A stretch of DNA of 64,000 nucleotides, from assembly GCA_947502405.1 (NCBI GenBank), contig CANMZT010000004.1, forward strand, positions 62,001 through 126,000. The letters are read 5' to 3'. The translations under genes were made by a program, and so were the position numbers. Below the pieces are notes generated by a model. That model did not search any database. It worked only from the letters and a program-made list of their open reading frames with translations, and had not been told where the DNA came from. Of this stretch, positions 1 through 9,041 are shown in pieces (position 1 is the first letter of the stretch; each line of letters opens with the position of its first letter). Source of the DNA: an uncultured Algibacter sp. (GTDB taxonomy: Bacteria; Bacteroidota; Bacteroidia; Flavobacteriales; Flavobacteriaceae).

Positions 1-1517
1 TTATTATTTAAGGATGCTAAAACACTAGTTACATTTGAAGCATAACCTTCATTCTTTGTCTCTAAAAACACATAGTTCTTTCCGGGTTTTAATGCCTGTT
101 CTATATCTTCTTTAGTAACAAAAAATTCATCTTTACCATCTTTATCTTTTCTGGAGTAAACCAATTTAGTAGTATTAAATTCGCGCTTCAGCATACTTGC
201 TATAGCTTTATTTTTACTGTCCGTAATTACAATAATATTATGTGATAGTGTATCGGATTTTACAAAATTAACCACCTTCATTTTTAGTAAATCATCCGAT
301 GGTCTAGATTGAAACACATTATCATGCAATTTCAAATTTGTACCAATAGGCGAAACTACAGGCGTATTATATTTTTTTAATTCAGAGGCTACTTTATTAA
401 AACTTGCAGGAGTTAAAGGACCAATAACAGCATCAACATTCTCAAAATCATTTTCTCTTATAATTCTAGTAACCTCACTAACCTCATAGCGCGTATCATA
501 AACATCAACCTTCAAAGAAATTCCTAAAGATTTCAACGAATCTAAAGCCATTAAAACTCCCGAATGAAAATCCAAAGACGCATTTAAATACGGATCGTTT
601 TTCAAACTCTTTTTAGCATCGCTTATAGAATCAAAATCTACACGATGCATCCTAAAAGGCAGCATAATTGCAATATGCTTCGTATCATAATCAGTTATGC
701 TATTAGCTAAATTAACAGCTTCTCTTTCACCTTCAATAATAGCATCAACGCTATTAGAATGTGGGATTTTCAAAATCATACCAGATTTTAAACCCGTTTC
801 TTTTAAACCAGGATTTAAAGCCTCAATTTCATCCTGTTCTAAGTCTAATTTCAGTTTTAATCTGTAAAATCCTTCTTTAGGTAAAACTTTATAATAGCTA
901 TATTGATCGTCAAATTCTTTCTGATCTTCATCTTCTAAATTAGGGACGTTAACCACTTCACCTTCCTTCAAAACCTCAGCCATTTCTGGATTTAAAGCTT
1001 CCAACTCATCAACCGTAATTCCAAATTTATAAGCTATACGCCACTTACCTTCTTTAGGTAAAACCGTATAAGGTTTTGTTGTAGCAACTTCTTCAACAAT
1101 TTCAGTAATTTTATATTTCGGAATTTGCAGTCTATCCCCTTTTCTTAACGGATTTGCATATAAAAACTTGTTGTATTTTTTTATATCATCCTCTGTAACA
1201 TTATACTTTTTAGCCAAACTATAAAGCGTTTCTTTGCGTTTGGTTTTATGTTCCTTAAACCCCTGAAGTTCTTTATTTACAGTAACCTTTGGCTTTTTTG
1301 CCTTAGAAATAGGAATAATCAAAACCGTGTTTGGTTTTAACGCTTTTTTAGCATCTGGGTTTAACTTATAAATATCAAAAGGTGTTACAAAATAACGCTT
1401 TGCAATCCCCTCGATCGTTTCTCCTTGTTTAACCTGATGTGTACTAAAATTTTGCGCATTAATTGGCATAAAACCAAAAGCAAAAAGCAAAATTAATACT
1501 GATAAAAATCTCCTCAT
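1..1517 (-). CDS. LysM-repeat protein with periplasmic substrate-binding domain (C-terminus beyond window)
   Basis: The frame is open from ATG at 1517 to the left edge, so about 505 N-terminal residues are visible and the stop lies outside. Residues 1-21 form a signal peptide ending in NAQN. Four LysM-like repeats follow (about 25-70, 85-133, 145-190 and 205-255), recognisable by the G-E-T-hydrophobic start and the NP/IP end of each repeat. From about residue 275 (HIAIMLPF) the sequence resembles a type 1 periplasmic binding (Leu/Ile/Val-binding-like) fold. LysM binds peptidoglycan, so this is probably a periplasmic wall-anchored protein; the ligand is unknown. It lies 200 nt downstream of guaA on the same strand. 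Confidence 0.85.
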   Translation of the reverse strand, partial: MRRFLSVLILLFAFGFMPINAQNFSTHQVKQGETIEGIAKRYFVTPFDIYKLNPDAKKALKPNTVLIIPISKAKKPKVTVNKELQGFKEHKTKRKETLYSLAKKYNVTEDDIKKYNKFLYANPLRKGDRLQIPKYKITEIVEEVATTKPYTVLPKEGKWRIAYKFGITVDELEALNPEMAEVLKEGEVVNVPNLEDEDQKEFDDQYSYYKVLPKEGFYRLKLKLDLEQDEIEALNPGLKETGLKSGMILKIPHSNSVDAIIEGEREAVNLANSITDYDTKHIAIMLPFRMHRVDFDSISDAKKSLKNDPYLNASLDFHSGVLMALDSLKSLGISLKVDVYDTRYEVSEVTRIIRENDFENVDAVIGPLTPASFNKVASELKKYNTPVVSPIGTNLKLHDNVFQSRPSDDLLKMKVVNFVKSDTLSHNIIVITDSKNKAIASMLKREFNTTKLVYSRKDKDGKDEFFVTKEDIEQALKPGKNYVFLETKNEGYASNVTSVLASLNN

Positions 1518-1658
1518 GTTGTTGTAATCTGCTTGATAAATATAATAAAAACCAATTTCTAAAATATATACGTCTCATTCTCAATTAAAGATTAAAACGC
1601 AATCATTTTCTTAATATAAGCACATAATATGCCAAAAATATTTTGGGAGTTACGACAA

Positions 1659-1676
1659 TCCCGATAGCAATCGGGA
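1659..1676. repeat. Short palindrome of the TCCCGATAGC-ATCGGGA type
   Basis: The 18-nt near-perfect palindrome TCCCGATAGCAATCGGGA sits between guaA and the LysM gene. Closely similar GGGA/TCCC palindromes are scattered through many flavobacterial intergenic regions. It may act as an RNA hairpin between the two genes, but it has no T-tract and is not a standard terminator. Confidence 0.6.
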
Positions 1677-1717
1677 CTAACGCAGGTTTATCTGCTAAAT
1701 AAGTTCTGTAAAACTAA

Positions 1718-3253
1718 CTACTCCCACTCTATGGTAGCTGGTGGTTTAGAACTGATGTCGTAAACTACTCTATTAACGCCTTTAACCCTATTTATTATAT
1801 CATTCGATGTTTTTTGAAGAAACTCATACGGTAAGTTTACCCAATCGGCAGTCATACCATCCGTACTTTCAACAGCACGTATGGCTACACATTTTTCATA
1901 AGTACGTTCATCTCCCATAACCCCAACACTATTAACAGGCAATAACATCGCCCCTGCTTGCCAAACTTTATCGTATAATCCCCAGTCTTTTAAACCTTGA
2001 ATAAAAATATGATCAACCTCTTGAAGCATACGCACTTTTTCAGCAGTAATATCGCCTAGAATTCTAATCCCTAATCCAGGACCAGGAAATGGATGACGAC
2101 CAAGTAATTCAGGATCAATACCTAAAGTAGCACCAACGCGTCTTACTTCATCTTTAAAAATAGCACGTAAGGGTTCAACAATTTTAAGTTTCATGAAATC
2201 TGGTAAACCGCCTACATTATGATGACTTTTAATAGTTGCCGATGGTCCACCAGTAGCAGAGACACTTTCAATAACATCTGGGTAAATAGTACCTTGTGCT
2301 AACCATTTTACATCTTCTAATTTATGCGCTTCATCATCAAAAACTTCAATAAATGCATTTCCAATAGCTTTACGTTTTTTCTCAGGGTCTTCAATTCCTT
2401 TTAAAGCCTCTAAAAATCTACCAGAAGCATCTACACCCTTCACATTAAGACCCATACCTTCGTATTGATTCAGTACGCTTTCAAACTCATTCTTACGTAA
2501 TAAACCGTTGTTAACAAAAATACAGTATAAGTTTTTTCCAATAGCCTTATTAAGTAACACTGCTGCTACTGTAGAATCTACACCACCAGACAACCCTAAA
2601 ACTACTTTATCATTTCCAACTTTATTTTGAATAGCTTCTACTGTTTCCTCCACAAAAGAATCTGGCGTCCAGTCTTGTTTTATATCTGCAATACTTACCA
2701 AAAAGTTTTCTAGTAATTGTTTACCATCAGTAGAATGATATACCTCTGGATGAAACTGAATGGCATAAGTTATTTCACCTTGAATCTTATAAGCTGCATT
2801 TTTAACATCATTAGTGCTTGCTAATAGCACTGCATTTGTTGGTAATGCTTTAATAGTATCACTATGACTCATCCAAACCTGAGTGCCTTTAGATATGTTT
2901 GCAAAAAATGGTTCACCTTTCTGGATAAAAGATAAATTAGCTCTACCATACTCTCTTGTATTTGATGGCGCAACCTCACCACCAGAAAAATGTGCCAAAT
3001 ACTGCGCACCATAACAAACGGCTAGCATAGGTTTTTTTCCTCTAATCTCAGATAAATCAGGATGTAAAGCATCATCACCTCTTACAGAGTTTGGGCTACC
3101 TGATAAGATCACAGCTTTGTAATCTTCAATGTTTTTTGGAATTTTATTAAATGGATGTATTTCGGAGTAAATGTTGAGTTCCCTAACTCTACGGGCAATA
3201 AGCTGTGTGTATTGCGATCCGAAGTCTAAAATCAGTACCTTGTCATGTTGCAT
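1718..3253 (-). CDS. guaA: GMP synthase (glutamine-hydrolysing)
   Basis: Converts XMP to GMP using glutamine and ATP, the last step of guanine nucleotide synthesis in the cytosol. The class I glutamine amidotransferase half carries the nucleophile Cys80 in AVCYGAQ and the His168/Glu170 pair in QFHPEV. The ATP pyrophosphatase loop SGGVDST is at residues 222-228, and the C-terminal dimerisation domain holds [11 protein letters not shown] and ends in KPPATIEWE. The 511-residue length is normal for GuaA. ATG 3253 gives the typical N-terminus [14 protein letters not shown]; an in-frame TTG two codons upstream is less likely. A promoter-like TATTTTTG lies only 3 nt before the ATG. The partner enzyme guaB is at 35126-36598. 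Confidence 0.97.
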   Translation of the reverse strand: MQHDKVLILDFGSQYTQLIARRVRELNIYSEIHPFNKIPKNIEDYKAVILSGSPNSVRGDDALHPDLSEIRGKKPMLAVCYGAQYLAHFSGGEVAPSNTREYGRANLSFIQKGEPFFANISKGTQVWMSHSDTIKALPTNAVLLASTNDVKNAAYKIQGEITYAIQFHPEVYHSTDGKQLLENFLVSIADIKQDWTPDSFVEETVEAIQNKVGNDKVVLGLSGGVDSTVAAVLLNKAIGKNLYCIFVNNGLLRKNEFESVLNQYEGMGLNVKGVDASGRFLEALKGIEDPEKKRKAIGNAFIEVFDDEAHKLEDVKWLAQGTIYPDVIESVSATGGPSATIKSHHNVGGLPDFMKLKIVEPLRAIFKDEVRRVGATLGIDPELLGRHPFPGPGLGIRILGDITAEKVRMLQEVDHIFIQGLKDWGLYDKVWQAGAMLLPVNSVGVMGDERTYEKCVAIRAVESTDGMTADWVNLPYEFLQKTSNDIINRVKGVNRVVYDISSKPPATIEWE

Positions 3254-3256
3254 GCG

Positions 3257-3264
3257 CAAAAATA
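3257..3264 (-). promoter_or_regulatory. Bacteroidota -7 box abutting the guaA start codon
   Basis: Read on the minus strand, TATTTTTG matches TAnnTTTG exactly and is followed by CGC and then the guaA ATG. I found no TTG at the right -33 distance. If this box is used, the transcript would start at or next to the start codon and be leaderless. Confidence 0.35.
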
Positions 3265-3444
3265 GGAATTGATTTGGTTTTGAGGAATTACTGTTTACTC
3301 TTTTTTAAACATTTTTTTCAACATTCTAAAAACTCAATAATTACAAGTTGTTTTAAGGTTGTACCCCTTTTGTCCTACCCTATAAATTTAAGCTGTATTA
3401 TTAATTGGTATCTTTATGTTGTTGATTTATTACATTCTAGATTT

Positions 3445-5310
3445 ATGCATTTAAAACACATTTTAATAACCACCACACTATTTTTAAGCCTTGGTGTTAG
3501 TGCTCAAAATTTAGCCAATAATCCTAAAAAAACAGATAGTATTATACAATTATTGAAAACGAAACCTGATGATTCAACAAAAGTTCCAGACTTACATTAC
3601 CTATTCGATTATTTTGTTTACAAAGATGCTAAAAAGGCAAAGTATTATGCAGATGAAGAAATTCGAGTTTCAAAACTTTCAAATTATGAGCATGGTATTG
3701 CAAACGGCCTATACAATTATGGTTTTTATTATAATACAATCGATCAATCCGACTCAGCCATAGTTTATTATAAAAAGGCTTATAAATTGTTCGAAAAAAA
3801 ACAGAACTATCGTGGTATGAGTAAGTCTAATTATGGTATAGCCGTAATTGAGCAATACAGAGGCAATAACAAAAAGGCTTTGGAAATAGCCAAAAAAAAC
3901 ATTGACCTATATAAAAACAAAATTCCTGACTCTATAAGACTAGGTACCACTTATGATTTCATTTCAATGATTCATAATGCTAAAGGTAATTACAAATTGG
4001 CTATTGTTAATAGTTTAAAAGCGGTTAATATATTAGAACTAACAAACAAGCCAATTAGATTAGCAGATGCTATTTCTCATCTAGCCAACAGCGAATTTAG
4101 CTTAGAGAATTTTAAAAAAACTTTAGAATACAAAAAAAAGGTGCTTGAAATCTATAAAGAAAATAACGATAATTATTATACCACCGAAACGCTTAATGGT
4201 ATTGGTATTACATACTATTATCTCAAAGATTATGACCAAGCTATTAAACACCTAAAACAAGGACTTGCGTTAGCTAATAAATTAGAATTAGTCGATATAA
4301 AAAGAACTTTATTAGACAATTTAGGGAAAGTTTATACAGCTACAGGAGATTATGACAAAGCAGAAAAACACTTAAATGAAGCTTTAAAAAATGCAGAAGA
4401 AAATAACCAAGACTACTGGAAACCTATAATTTTAAATAACCTAGGAGACCTCTATAATAAAACTAATAAACATCAAAAGGCCATAAGAGTTCTTACAAAA
4501 GCTGAAGACATAGGGAATAGTTTTAATAATTTAGGTAATCTCAAAAATACTTACTTAAGTAGACACGAAAGTTATTCAAAGCTAAAACAACCAGAACTTG
4601 CCCTAAAAGATCTTAAAGCATATACTAAAATAAAAGACTCTTTATACAATATAGATAAGATTAAGGAAATTGAAGAGCTAAATACCATTTATGAAATAGA
4701 AAAAAAAGAGCAAGAAATTACAAGTCAAAAAAATGAAATTGATTTGTTAAATATCAAAAGTAAAGTTAACAATCAACAGCGTTTACTATTAGGTCTGGCA
4801 TTTTTACTTTCACTAATTGGTATTTATGCCTTTTACCTTAGAAATAAAAAAAATAAGCTAGCCAAAGAAAAAGCTGAAGCCAATTTAGAATTCAAAACTA
4901 AAGAACTTACAACCCACGCTTTACATCTAGCCAAGAAGAACGAAACACTTAATGATTTAAAACAAAAAGCAAAAGCACTAAAAGCCGATGCAAATGCAGA
5001 CCCAGGCTACCAAATGCTTATTCAAACTATAAATTTCGATTTACAAGACGATAATAATTGGGAAAACTTCTCACGCTATTTTGAAGAAGTACATAAAGAT
5101 TTTAATACTAATGCACAACAACAGTTCCCGAACATTACATCAAACGATTTACGCTTGATGGCATTGATGAAAATGAATTTATCATCAAAAGAAATAGCCA
5201 ATATTTTAAACATCTCTAGTGATGGGATCAAGAAATCAAGACAACGCCTTCGTAAAAAAATGGGACTCAATTCTAATGAATCTTTAGAAGCTATTGTTAT
5301 TGCTATTTAA
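3445..5310 (+). CDS. TPR-repeat membrane protein with C-terminal LuxR-like HTH domain
   Basis: A 621-residue sensor-regulator of a type common in Bacteroidota. The start at ATG 3445 gives a clean signal peptide (about residues 1-20, ending GVSAQN); the longer reading frame upstream lacks such a signal and overlaps the start of guaA. Residues 30-430 are tandem tetratricopeptide repeats, for example YDQAIKHLKQGLAL and YDKAEKHLNEALKNA. One membrane segment lies at about 446-466 (LLLGLAFLLSLIGIYAF), then a charged coiled coil. The last about 55 residues form a LuxR/GerE-like helix-turn-helix with SSKEIANILNISSDGIKKS. It is presumably anchored in the inner membrane with periplasmic TPRs and a cytosolic DNA-binding tail. 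The signal and targets are unknown. A decayed relative lies at 10615-11015. Confidence 0.85.
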   Translation: MHLKHILITTTLFLSLGVSAQNLANNPKKTDSIIQLLKTKPDDSTKVPDLHYLFDYFVYKDAKKAKYYADEEIRVSKLSNYEHGIANGLYNYGFYYNTIDQSDSAIVYYKKAYKLFEKKQNYRGMSKSNYGIAVIEQYRGNNKKALEIAKKNIDLYKNKIPDSIRLGTTYDFISMIHNAKGNYKLAIVNSLKAVNILELTNKPIRLADAISHLANSEFSLENFKKTLEYKKKVLEIYKENNDNYYTTETLNGIGITYYYLKDYDQAIKHLKQGLALANKLELVDIKRTLLDNLGKVYTATGDYDKAEKHLNEALKNAEENNQDYWKPIILNNLGDLYNKTNKHQKAIRVLTKAEDIGNSFNNLGNLKNTYLSRHESYSKLKQPELALKDLKAYTKIKDSLYNIDKIKEIEELNTIYEIEKKEQEITSQKNEIDLLNIKSKVNNQQRLLLGLAFLLSLIGIYAFYLRNKKNKLAKEKAEANLEFKTKELTTHALHLAKKNETLNDLKQKAKALKADANADPGYQMLIQTINFDLQDDNNWENFSRYFEEVHKDFNTNAQQQFPNITSNDLRLMALMKMNLSSKEIANILNISSDGIKKSRQRLRKKMGLNSNESLEAIVIAI

Positions 5311-5338
5311 ACAACAACGCAATTATTAAAACCTTTCA

Positions 5339-5366
5339 AAACACCTGTAAAAACAGGTGTTTTTTT
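5339..5366 (+). terminator. Rho-independent terminator
   Basis: The stem ACACCTGT / ACAGGTGT with an AAAA loop is followed by a run of seven T. It begins 28 nt after the stop of the TPR/HTH gene. Confidence 0.9.
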
Positions 5367-5395
5367 ATGTACCCCTTTTGTACCCATCACTTTTT

Positions 5396-5425
5396 TTGAT
5401 ACTCATTTTCAGTCGTATATGTTTG
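5396..5425 (+). promoter_or_regulatory. Bacteroidota promoter for the 5539 lipoprotein gene
   Basis: TTG at 5396-5398 is separated by exactly 19 nt from TATGTTTG at 5418-5425, matching TTG-N19-TAnnTTTG. Transcription would start near 5431 and leave a leader of roughly 108 nt before ATG 5539. The leader holds a hairpin at 5462-5496. Confidence 0.7.
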
Positions 5426-5538
5426 TTTTGTCATTAAGTTGACAATTAATTTTTGTGATGTTTTGCTCAAAAGAGCTGCAGATTTTTTTGGGCAAATCAC
5501 ACAAAAAAAGCTTTTAACAAATCACAAAATATTTAATT

Positions 5539-7227
5539 ATGAAAACGGTTTTAAATACTTTTTTAATCGCAATTTTAACTTTAACCTTTAGTGCTTGCTC
5601 TAAAGACGAAACACCGAAACCAGATTCTGATACTGATAAACTTATTGAATCTGAAGGACAAGTAAAATTAGAAGAATTTGATGCTTATAAAGGTGAAATA
5701 GGAGTTGTACTAGATGCTAGACCATTAGCCCGTAAAGGATACAACCCCAAACAAGTAACTATTAATATAAAAGCAAATAGCGGTGATTTTACGCAAACAG
5801 TTCCTATAGAAGAATACACCTTTTTAGGGCAACTAAAAATTCCTTTGGAAGGAATGAGTGAAGGAGCTATAAATGAGCTGACTTCTGGTGTAGAAATAAC
5901 ACCAGAATATAAAGATGAAAATGGAGAAATAATCTTTACAGAGGCACCAGCTACTGTTTCATTACAAGCTAATCCGAGTGTTAGGAAAGTGAATGCAGCT
6001 ACTTTAGAAGAAACTACAAAAAACAAAACCTTGACTCTAGGCAAAGAAACCACCTATTTTATTCAGCGCATGAAAGATGATGGTAGCCCTGATAATGGTG
6101 CATGGCGTTTTCTAGATAATCCAAGTTATGACTATATCATTACAGCTAACGTTACTGATTTTAATCTTAAAGAATCAGATAGAGGTTTTGCTTTTTATTC
6201 TATTCCTGGTGAGCTTAATACTTTTGCTATAATTCATAAAGCCTCTGGAAGATTCGTTCAAGCTACACGTATAAATGTAACCCTACCAAATAATAATGGG
6301 AGTCTTGTAGCGCCAAATTTAAGTCAACGCACTGACTTTTCTGAAATTCAAAATGCACCAGATTATGACAGTTTCAAGTTTAGATTTGATCAATTAGAAG
6401 ATGATAGTTACTCTATAGTAAGCATAGAATGGGGTGATGGGTTTCCTTTACAACAAATTCCAGGTTATGGATTATCCTTTAGTAAATGGGTAGACAATAC
6501 TAAAAATGGCCAACGTGTAAATGCAGAACCACGTAGCTGGCGTATAGTATCTACAAGTGTAAAGTGGAACATTATTAATATAGGTACTACATTTCAAGAA
6601 CCAATTTTACCTAAAGCAGAAACTGCGTTTAGTTTTAACAGCACACTAACCAACTGTGGTCAAGGTACATTTAAACAAACTGTTGGAATAGAAAAAAGCG
6701 ATACTAGCATAAATACTGTGGGTTGGGAAGAATCTTTATCTATGACTACATCTAATACTGTTGATGTTTCTGCAACAGTAAGTGTAGGTTTTGAAGCCAA
6801 TTTTTTTGGTTCTACAGCTAGTTATGATATGTCGTTAACAGCTGGATATTCTCATAGTTGGTCATCAACAGAGGAAAGTTCTAAATGGGGAGACAGAACG
6901 CAGGAAGAAAGTACCATAATAGCTTCTTCTCGCGAAGTAACTGTATTACCTAAAACATCTTCTTTAGTTTATGATGTTTATCAATTCTACCCAAAGACCA
7001 AAGTAAATTTTGCACAACGTATGCGTATAGAAGGCTTAGATACCGATACCAATACACCATTAACAGGTAACGAAATAAAAACGTTGTTTTATGTTAACAA
7101 ATTTAATGGCGTTATTACTAGTATTGAACCTAATTCTATTGTTATCACTCTAAAGGGCACTATTACTCTAGACAAAGTTATTAAAGCTGAAAGTAGTGTA
7201 CAGGATATACCTGTAGAATGTAATTAA
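5539..7227 (+). CDS. Secreted lipoprotein with aerolysin-like C-terminal region
   Basis: A 562-residue protein with a lipoprotein signal (lipobox TFSAC, Cys20) followed by a charged linker. Residues 30-150 form an unassigned beta-rich domain. Residues 160-345 (for example FAIIHKASGRFVQATR and FKFRFDQLEDDSYSIVSIEW) look like a lectin-type beta-trefoil. Residues 370-562 have the alternating polar/Ser-Thr pattern of the aerolysin/ETX-MTX2 pore-forming fold: SLSMTTSNTVDVSATVSVGF, a small glycine/serine-rich loop, SHSWSSTEESS, then long strands. This assignment is by pattern only and could be wrong. It is monocistronic, with its own promoter and terminator. If the fold is right it may be a surface-displayed pore-former or a non-lytic structural relative. 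Confidence 0.8.
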   Translation: MKTVLNTFLIAILTLTFSACSKDETPKPDSDTDKLIESEGQVKLEEFDAYKGEIGVVLDARPLARKGYNPKQVTINIKANSGDFTQTVPIEEYTFLGQLKIPLEGMSEGAINELTSGVEITPEYKDENGEIIFTEAPATVSLQANPSVRKVNAATLEETTKNKTLTLGKETTYFIQRMKDDGSPDNGAWRFLDNPSYDYIITANVTDFNLKESDRGFAFYSIPGELNTFAIIHKASGRFVQATRINVTLPNNNGSLVAPNLSQRTDFSEIQNAPDYDSFKFRFDQLEDDSYSIVSIEWGDGFPLQQIPGYGLSFSKWVDNTKNGQRVNAEPRSWRIVSTSVKWNIINIGTTFQEPILPKAETAFSFNSTLTNCGQGTFKQTVGIEKSDTSINTVGWEESLSMTTSNTVDVSATVSVGFEANFFGSTASYDMSLTAGYSHSWSSTEESSKWGDRTQEESTIIASSREVTVLPKTSSLVYDVYQFYPKTKVNFAQRMRIEGLDTDTNTPLTGNEIKTLFYVNKFNGVITSIEPNSIVITLKGTITLDKVIKAESSVQDIPVECN

Positions 7228-7250
7228 AATAATACAGTTTCAATAATTTA

Positions 7251-7281
7251 AAAAAAGCAAATCTATCGATTTGCTTTTTTT
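7251..7281 (+). terminator. Rho-independent terminator
   Basis: The stem AAAAAAGCAAATC / GATTTGCTTTTTT has a 4-nt TATC loop, begins 24 nt after the stop at 7227, and ends in seven T. Confidence 0.9.
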
Positions 7282-7464
7282 AAATTACAAACTCACAAAT
7301 AACAATGGTTCTATAATATTGAATATGGTTTGATACTTTTTTACTTGTAGTTTTTAACATGTTTTGAAATAAACTTTTAATGCACAATATAATATTTAAC
7401 TTATTTTACATACTACTTTTCTTACCAAAATTATGTAACTTGCATTAATTCAACAACTACTATT

Positions 7465-9024
7465 ATGGCTACTTACATCTCAGAAGACTTTGTTTCAATT
7501 TTTAGAAAGGATAGAAATGGAAAAAATAAAAAATCTGATATCCTAATATTTGGAGATCCGATAGAAATTATAAGTTACTCCAAACAAACAAAAGAAACTA
7601 AGGTTAGAGTTTTAAATCGCTTTTTTAGTCCTTATGAAGGTTATGTAAAAGGCAAACCAAAAACAATGGAAAAGGGCACTCTAAAAATGTCTATGGTTGA
7701 TGTGCAACAAGGAGATGGCATGGTTATTCAAACTCCAGAGGATAAAATTATTATTGTTGATGGTGGGCACAATGTTTTGTTTACACGACATTTTACAGCA
7801 CGGTTTAAGTATAAACGATCTAACAGTAATAACCCAATTAATGTAGACGCTATAATCATTACTCATGGTGATGCAGACCATTTTAATGGATTAAATGAAT
7901 TTAAAAAAGCAGAGCATAATTCGAAAAAACGAGTGGCTATTCAACCCAAACGTATATTACATAATGGTTTAGTAAAACGTCCAACCTCTGTTGATGAGGA
8001 AGACAGATTAGGAAAAACAATTGTCCATAATAATAAACTTTATATCACTGACTTAGTTGATGACCCGAGAGAGATTCCAATTAATGAACAAAATTCAAAA
8101 TTCAAACAATGGTCTAAAACTTTAGATCATTGGGAAACAAGAGCACCAATAACATTTAAAAGAGTACTCCATGGTATGGACGAAGCTGATGTATTTGATT
8201 TTTTTGATGATGAAAACATTAAAATTGATTTACATGGGCCTTTTCCTGAAAAAGTAAGTCATAACAATCAACAGGTTGAAGCCCTCCCTTTTTTACACAA
8301 ACACGCCCCAGACCCTGAATTAGAAACACAAAATATTGATATTAGTAAGCACAAATACTCTGCATCTCATACCATTAATGGACACTCCATAGCTTTTCGG
8401 TTAACTTATGGTAATGTTAGGATTAATTTTACTGGAGATTTAAACGAAGAATCCATGCAGGTTTTAGATAAAAAACTTGACGATAGATTATTGAAAGCTG
8501 AAGTTTTAAAAGCGCCACACCACGGTTCTCATGAATTTGATTTTAAAACGCTAAAAAAAATGGCTCCTATTGTATCGTTAATATCCTCTGGTGATGATAG
8601 CGAATTTTGGGAATACATGCACCCAAGGGCAACACTTATGAATGCCTTGGGAAAGGTTTCAAGAGAAGATCAAGGCATTATTTTTTCAACAGAGTTAGCA
8701 GCATTTTTTAAATATAAAGACACCTGTTTTAAAAATTCAGATTTAAAATCATTCTTTAAAAACAGTGATAAGGATAATTACACAAAAGCAGAACTCACTA
8801 AATTATTTTCTAAAAGTATAAAAGATAAAGACCTAAAAAAGTTAGCTTTTTCAGGGTTTGAACGCACAAATTTTGGTTTAATCGAGTTTAGAACTGATGG
8901 AGAACGCGTTCTTGTTTTTACACATAGCGGTAAACCATGGGTTAAAGAAGCATATGCTTTTACAGTAAAAAAAGCAGGAAATGGAAAACGTAAAATCAAG
9001 TTTGAAAAATTAAAAACGAGGTGA
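7465..9024 (+). CDS. ComEC-like metallo-beta-lactamase-fold hydrolase
   Basis: A 519-residue soluble protein without a signal peptide. Residues 1-62 look like a small SH3-like beta domain (DFVSIFRKDRNG, YEGYVKG). The metallo-beta-lactamase fold begins at about 73 (MVDVQQGDGMVIQT, IIIVDGGHN). The metal motif THGDADH is at 133-139, a further metal-site aspartate sits in FTGDLNEES near 324, and LKAPHHGSHEF near 348 is typical of the ComEC/Rec2 hydrolase subfamily. About 180 residues are inserted between the first and second metal motifs, and the C-terminal 100 residues are unassigned. The substrate is unknown; nuclease or phosphodiesterase activity is an inference from the family. It converges with the next gene, 17 nt away. 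Confidence 0.8.
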   Translation: MATYISEDFVSIFRKDRNGKNKKSDILIFGDPIEIISYSKQTKETKVRVLNRFFSPYEGYVKGKPKTMEKGTLKMSMVDVQQGDGMVIQTPEDKIIIVDGGHNVLFTRHFTARFKYKRSNSNNPINVDAIIITHGDADHFNGLNEFKKAEHNSKKRVAIQPKRILHNGLVKRPTSVDEEDRLGKTIVHNNKLYITDLVDDPREIPINEQNSKFKQWSKTLDHWETRAPITFKRVLHGMDEADVFDFFDDENIKIDLHGPFPEKVSHNNQQVEALPFLHKHAPDPELETQNIDISKHKYSASHTINGHSIAFRLTYGNVRINFTGDLNEESMQVLDKKLDDRLLKAEVLKAPHHGSHEFDFKTLKKMAPIVSLISSGDDSEFWEYMHPRATLMNALGKVSREDQGIIFSTELAAFFKYKDTCFKNSDLKSFFKNSDKDNYTKAELTKLFSKSIKDKDLKKLAFSGFERTNFGLIEFRTDGERVLVFTHSGKPWVKEAYAFTVKKAGNGKRKIKFEKLKTR

Positions 9025-9041
9025 TTTTAAATATTTAAGAA

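Noticed and set aside
3205-3444. An 80-codon N-terminal extension of the TPR/HTH protein
   Set aside because: It overlaps the start of guaA on the other strand and lacks a signal peptide, while ATG 3445 gives a clean one.
5685-6053. Open frame of 122 codons antisense to the aerolysin-like gene
   Set aside because: It lies wholly within a well-supported gene and has no recognisable domain or start context.
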